A stretch of DNA of 8,463 bases from Hyphomicrobiales bacterium (GTDB lineage Bacteria > Pseudomonadota > Alphaproteobacteria > Rhizobiales > Xanthobacteraceae), in contig JAHFPO010000103.1 of assembly GCA_023266695.1 (NCBI GenBank), positions 1 through 8,463 of the forward strand, written 5' to 3'. Below the pieces are notes generated by a model. That model saw nothing but the letters and a program-made list of their open reading frames with translations. It did no database searches and was not told the origin of the DNA. The first letter of the stretch is position 1, and each line of letters starts with the position of its first letter. Shown piece after piece: positions 6,399-8,463 of the stretch. The position numbers and the translations under genes were made by a program.

Positions 6399-7667
6399 CT
6401 ACTGGCCCCGCAGCTTGGCGAGGAGCGGCGACAGGAAATCGCGCTTCTGTTTCTTCACCTCGGCGCGGCCGGTCAGCGCCTTCGCCACGGTGAGGAAAGT
6501 GTCCGCAACCTGGTGGCCGGCGGAGACCTCCGCGATCATCTGCCCGTTATTGGCGGCGGTGCCGAACAGTTGCGGATCGAACGGAATTGTCACGACCGCT
6601 TCTGCTTCCAACGCCTTGGCGAAATCGGCGGGGCGAACCTCGGGACGCTTCTGCATGCCGAGCTGATTCAACAGGTAGAGCGGCGGCCGATCGTTCGGCC
6701 GCGCGCCGCGCACGAAGTCGAACAGGTTCTTCGCATTGCGCAGATTGGCGAGATCGGGAGCAGTGACGAGCAGCACTTCGTCGGCGCTGACGAGGGTGCG
6801 CTTCGCCCAGGCTGTCCACAAATGGGGCAGATCGAGCACGATGTAGGGCACCGAGCTCCGCATGGCATCGAGGATCGGATCAAAGGTTTCGGTGCCGAAG
6901 TCGTACTCGCGCTCGAGCGTCGCCGGCGATGCGAGCAGGCTCAGGTGATCGGTGCATTTGGAAAGCAAGCGGTCGATGAAGGCGTTGTCGACCCGATCCG
7001 GCGAGAACACGGCATCGGCGATGCCCTGGGGCGGATCTTGATTGAAGTCGAGCCCGGCGGTTCCGAAGGGCAGATCGAGATCGGCAATCACGGTATCGAG
7101 CGCGAGGTCGCGGGCGATCGTAAACGCGACGTTGTGGGCGACCGTCGAGGCGCCGACGCCGCCCTTGGCTCCGATCACCGCAATGACGCGGCCGACCGGT
7201 TCGGAATCGGGCGCACTGAACAGGCCGGAGACGGCGCGCACGACATCGATCGGAGCGAGCGGCGAGATCAGATAGTCGCTGATGCCGCGCCGCACCATCT
7301 CGCGATACAGGATGATGTCGTTGAGGCGGCCGACGACGACGACCTTGGTGCCGGCGTCGCACACGCCAGCGAGGTGGTCGAGCCCCTCGAGCAGCTCGGT
7401 GCCGTTGCTGCAGTGCTCGATCAGGATGACATTGGGAGTGACGGCGCCGCGATAGGCCTCGACCGCGCCGGCGAGACCGCCCATCTGTACCTTGACATGC
7501 GCCTTGACCATCCGCCGATCGGAGGCGGCGGCTTGCACCGCGTTCGCGAACTCGGGCGTTTCGCAGAAGGCCTGGATCGAAATGCGCGGAATGGGCGCGA
7601 TGTGCCGTTCGCCGGTCGCTGCCGGCGCCGACATTTCGGCATCAAGAGCAAGCGCGTATCTCATCAT
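6399..7667 (-). CDS. cpaE: CpaE/TadZ, ParA/MinD-like pilus localisation protein
   Basis: A 422-residue cytoplasmic protein that places the Tad machine, in Caulobacter at the cell pole. Residues about 27-150 form a receiver-like fold. The motif ILIEH at 81-85 lies where a receiver would have its phospho-acceptor, but no convincing acceptor Asp is seen. A ParA/MinD-type domain starts at about 160, with GAKGGVGAST at 166-175, the switch-like IADLDLPFG at 194-202 and hydrophobic VLDLPH at 277-282. The signature lysine K168 is kept but the usual P-loop lysine is alanine (A173), which alters or weakens ATP hydrolysis relative to MinD and is often seen in this branch. The ATG overlaps the cpaD stop as ATGA. 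Starts at codon 2 or Met12 are possible because no strong ribosome site marks codon 1. Confidence 0.94.
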   Translation of the reverse strand: MMRYALALDAEMSAPAATGERHIAPIPRISIQAFCETPEFANAVQAAASDRRMVKAHVKVQMGGLAGAVEAYRGAVTPNVILIEHCSNGTELLEGLDHLAGVCDAGTKVVVVGRLNDIILYREMVRRGISDYLISPLAPIDVVRAVSGLFSAPDSEPVGRVIAVIGAKGGVGASTVAHNVAFTIARDLALDTVIADLDLPFGTAGLDFNQDPPQGIADAVFSPDRVDNAFIDRLLSKCTDHLSLLASPATLEREYDFGTETFDPILDAMRSSVPYIVLDLPHLWTAWAKRTLVSADEVLLVTAPDLANLRNAKNLFDFVRGARPNDRPPLYLLNQLGMQKRPEVRPADFAKALEAEAVVTIPFDPQLFGTAANNGQMIAEVSAGHQVADTFLTVAKALTGRAEVKKQKRDFLSPLLAKLRGQ

Positions 7668-8404
7668 TTCACGTCACTGACCTTGGCATCGGTGCTCTTG
7701 GCATAGACCGACGACGGATCCTGGCCTTGGCGATACTTGTCGATGACCTGCTGCCGGCGCGAGGCCAGAGGCGGCGTCTCGGCGCGCGGCTGCACCAGGT
7801 CTTCGGGATTGACGACGGCGGCGGCCAAATTCCGCTGCGCGGAGCAACCGAAGTTCCAGTGCGGCCGGTTGTCGGCGGAGGGAGGCGTGATCGTGAGGCT
7901 CGGATAGAAGGAAGCACCCAGGTCTTCGGGCCATTCTCCGCAGGGTCCTGCCGTCGCGATGATGCGTGCATAAGAGAGCCGGATGGGACCGAAATCATCG
8001 GCATTGGGCGGCCGATAGGTCCGCGCGGTGATGGCCTGGGGCGGTACGCCGGAAGCTCTGAGCAAGCTGTGCATTTCGCGCACGGCCTGTTTGGCGGCCC
8101 TTTCGTTGGGAGTGCCGGTGGGCACGTCGATGATGAGGCGGCCGTTCCCGATGCGGCGCCAGGAGCTCGCCATGGCGGACACTTGCGCGCGCTGATCGGC
8201 CGTCAGCCCGCCGCGACCGGAACCGACGAGAAGTTGAATCGATTGCTCTCCCTCGGTCAGGCTGATCGGATGGCGTTCGCGATAATCGCGCGGAAACGAG
8301 CCGGTGATTGTCCGGTCGGTGTTGCAACCGCCGGCAAGGAGCGTAAACGCGAGGACGCACAAAAGCGTGCGCTTGTCGCTGTTTTGTCCGCTGACATTCT
8401 GCAT
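7664..8404 (-). CDS. cpaD: CpaD family pilus assembly lipoprotein
   Basis: A 246-residue predicted lipoprotein of the outer-membrane Tad complex that works with the CpaC secretin. A hydrophobic stretch at about 13-24 leads to a lipobox-like AGGC with Cys27. Family hallmarks are DYRERHPI at 40-47, a central region (60-150) with an OmpA-like alternation of strands and helices, and the C-terminal block NFGCSAQRNLAAAVVNPEDL at 184-203 followed by a KYRQGQ motif at 223-228. The ATG at 8404 is preferred because AGGGAG lies six bases upstream. A TTG at 8425 in the same frame would add seven residues with no clear ribosome site. It follows cpaC by 25 bases and overlaps cpaE by four bases. CpaD proteins are largely restricted to Alphaproteobacteria, which supports the host assignment. 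Confidence 0.94.
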   Translation of the reverse strand: MQNVSGQNSDKRTLLCVLAFTLLAGGCNTDRTITGSFPRDYRERHPISLTEGEQSIQLLVGSGRGGLTADQRAQVSAMASSWRRIGNGRLIIDVPTGTPNERAAKQAVREMHSLLRASGVPPQAITARTYRPPNADDFGPIRLSYARIIATAGPCGEWPEDLGASFYPSLTITPPSADNRPHWNFGCSAQRNLAAAVVNPEDLVQPRAETPPLASRRQQVIDKYRQGQDPSSVYAKSTDAKVSDVK

Positions 8405-8429
8405 CACTCGCTCCCTAGCCCTCAAGCCC

Positions 8430-8463
8430 TCAATCGATTATGAAACCGTAGCTGCCGTGGTAG
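8430..8463 (-). CDS. cpaC: 3' end of CpaC secretin (partial)
   Basis: The last eleven codons plus stop, apart from one missing base at the right edge, read YHGSYGFIID then TGA. A short aromatic and glycine tail of the type GxYGFIxD or GxYGFIxE is usual at the end of CpaC/RcpA secretins, and cpaC is the expected gene directly upstream of cpaD in this operon type. The assignment rests on these few residues and gene order. The body of the protein is outside the window. Confidence 0.75.
   Translation of the reverse strand, partial: YHGSYGFIID

Noticed and set aside
6513..7706. Plus-strand open frame of 397 codons opposite cpaE
   Set aside because: It lies wholly opposite a clear CpaE gene, and its composition is the usual antisense shadow (Gly, Ala, Asp, Arg, His-rich) without domains.
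8405..8425. Seven-residue N-terminal extension of CpaD from a TTG
   Set aside because: The ATG at 8404 has AGGGAG at ideal distance. The TTG has no such site, and the extension adds charged residues before the signal sequence.
1..8463. Search by eye for CRISPR arrays, tRNA genes, insertion-sequence ends, tandem repeats, or defence and toxin genes
   Set aside because: None seen. Almost all sequence is accounted for by the listed genes, and the spacers are short.

Overview
The window is high-GC DNA packed with genes and almost certainly comes from an alphaproteobacterium, most likely a member of Hyphomicrobiales (Rhizobiales). The evidence is the combination of Tad/Cpa pilus genes of the Caulobacter/Agrobacterium type (a CpaD-family lipoprotein, a CpaE with a pseudo-receiver N-terminus) with an alphaproteobacterial M17 aminopeptidase. 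This placement comes from recognising protein families, not from a database search.

Right-hand two thirds (about 2863-8463, minus strand, read right to left): the core of a tight adherence (Tad/Flp type IVc) pilus operon in the order cpaC (only its 3' end) > cpaD > cpaE > cpaF > tadB > tadC. Gaps between genes run from a 4-base ATGA overlap to 30 bases, so the set is probably one transcript. CpaC (secretin) with CpaD (lipoprotein) make the outer-membrane part. CpaE positions the machine, CpaF is the hexameric motor ATPase, and TadB and TadC are the inner-membrane platform. The prepilin, prepilin peptidase and CpaB genes are not in the window and would be expected beyond the right edge.

Middle (1978-2790, plus strand): a TPR lipoprotein of the TadD type, convergent with tadC and so carried on its own transcript. 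It probably completes the pilus assembly set at the outer membrane.

Left third (1-1842, minus strand): a second gene group divergent from tadD. It contains an M17 leucyl aminopeptidase-family enzyme, a small MarR-type regulator, and the first 11 codons of another gene that overlaps the regulator by ATGA. Both complete genes appear to start with TTG. The 135-base divergent spacer between the aminopeptidase and tadD holds a perfect 16-base AT-rich palindrome, the best candidate operator in the window.

I found no tRNA, rRNA, CRISPR array, insertion sequence, integrase or other sign of recent transfer, and no gene-free stretch over 300 bases. The window looks like a conserved chromosomal pilus locus. 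I do not see an undescribed system. The points worth a second look are regulatory (the palindrome, the regulator leader) or small departures (tadD orientation, the altered Walker A motif in CpaE).
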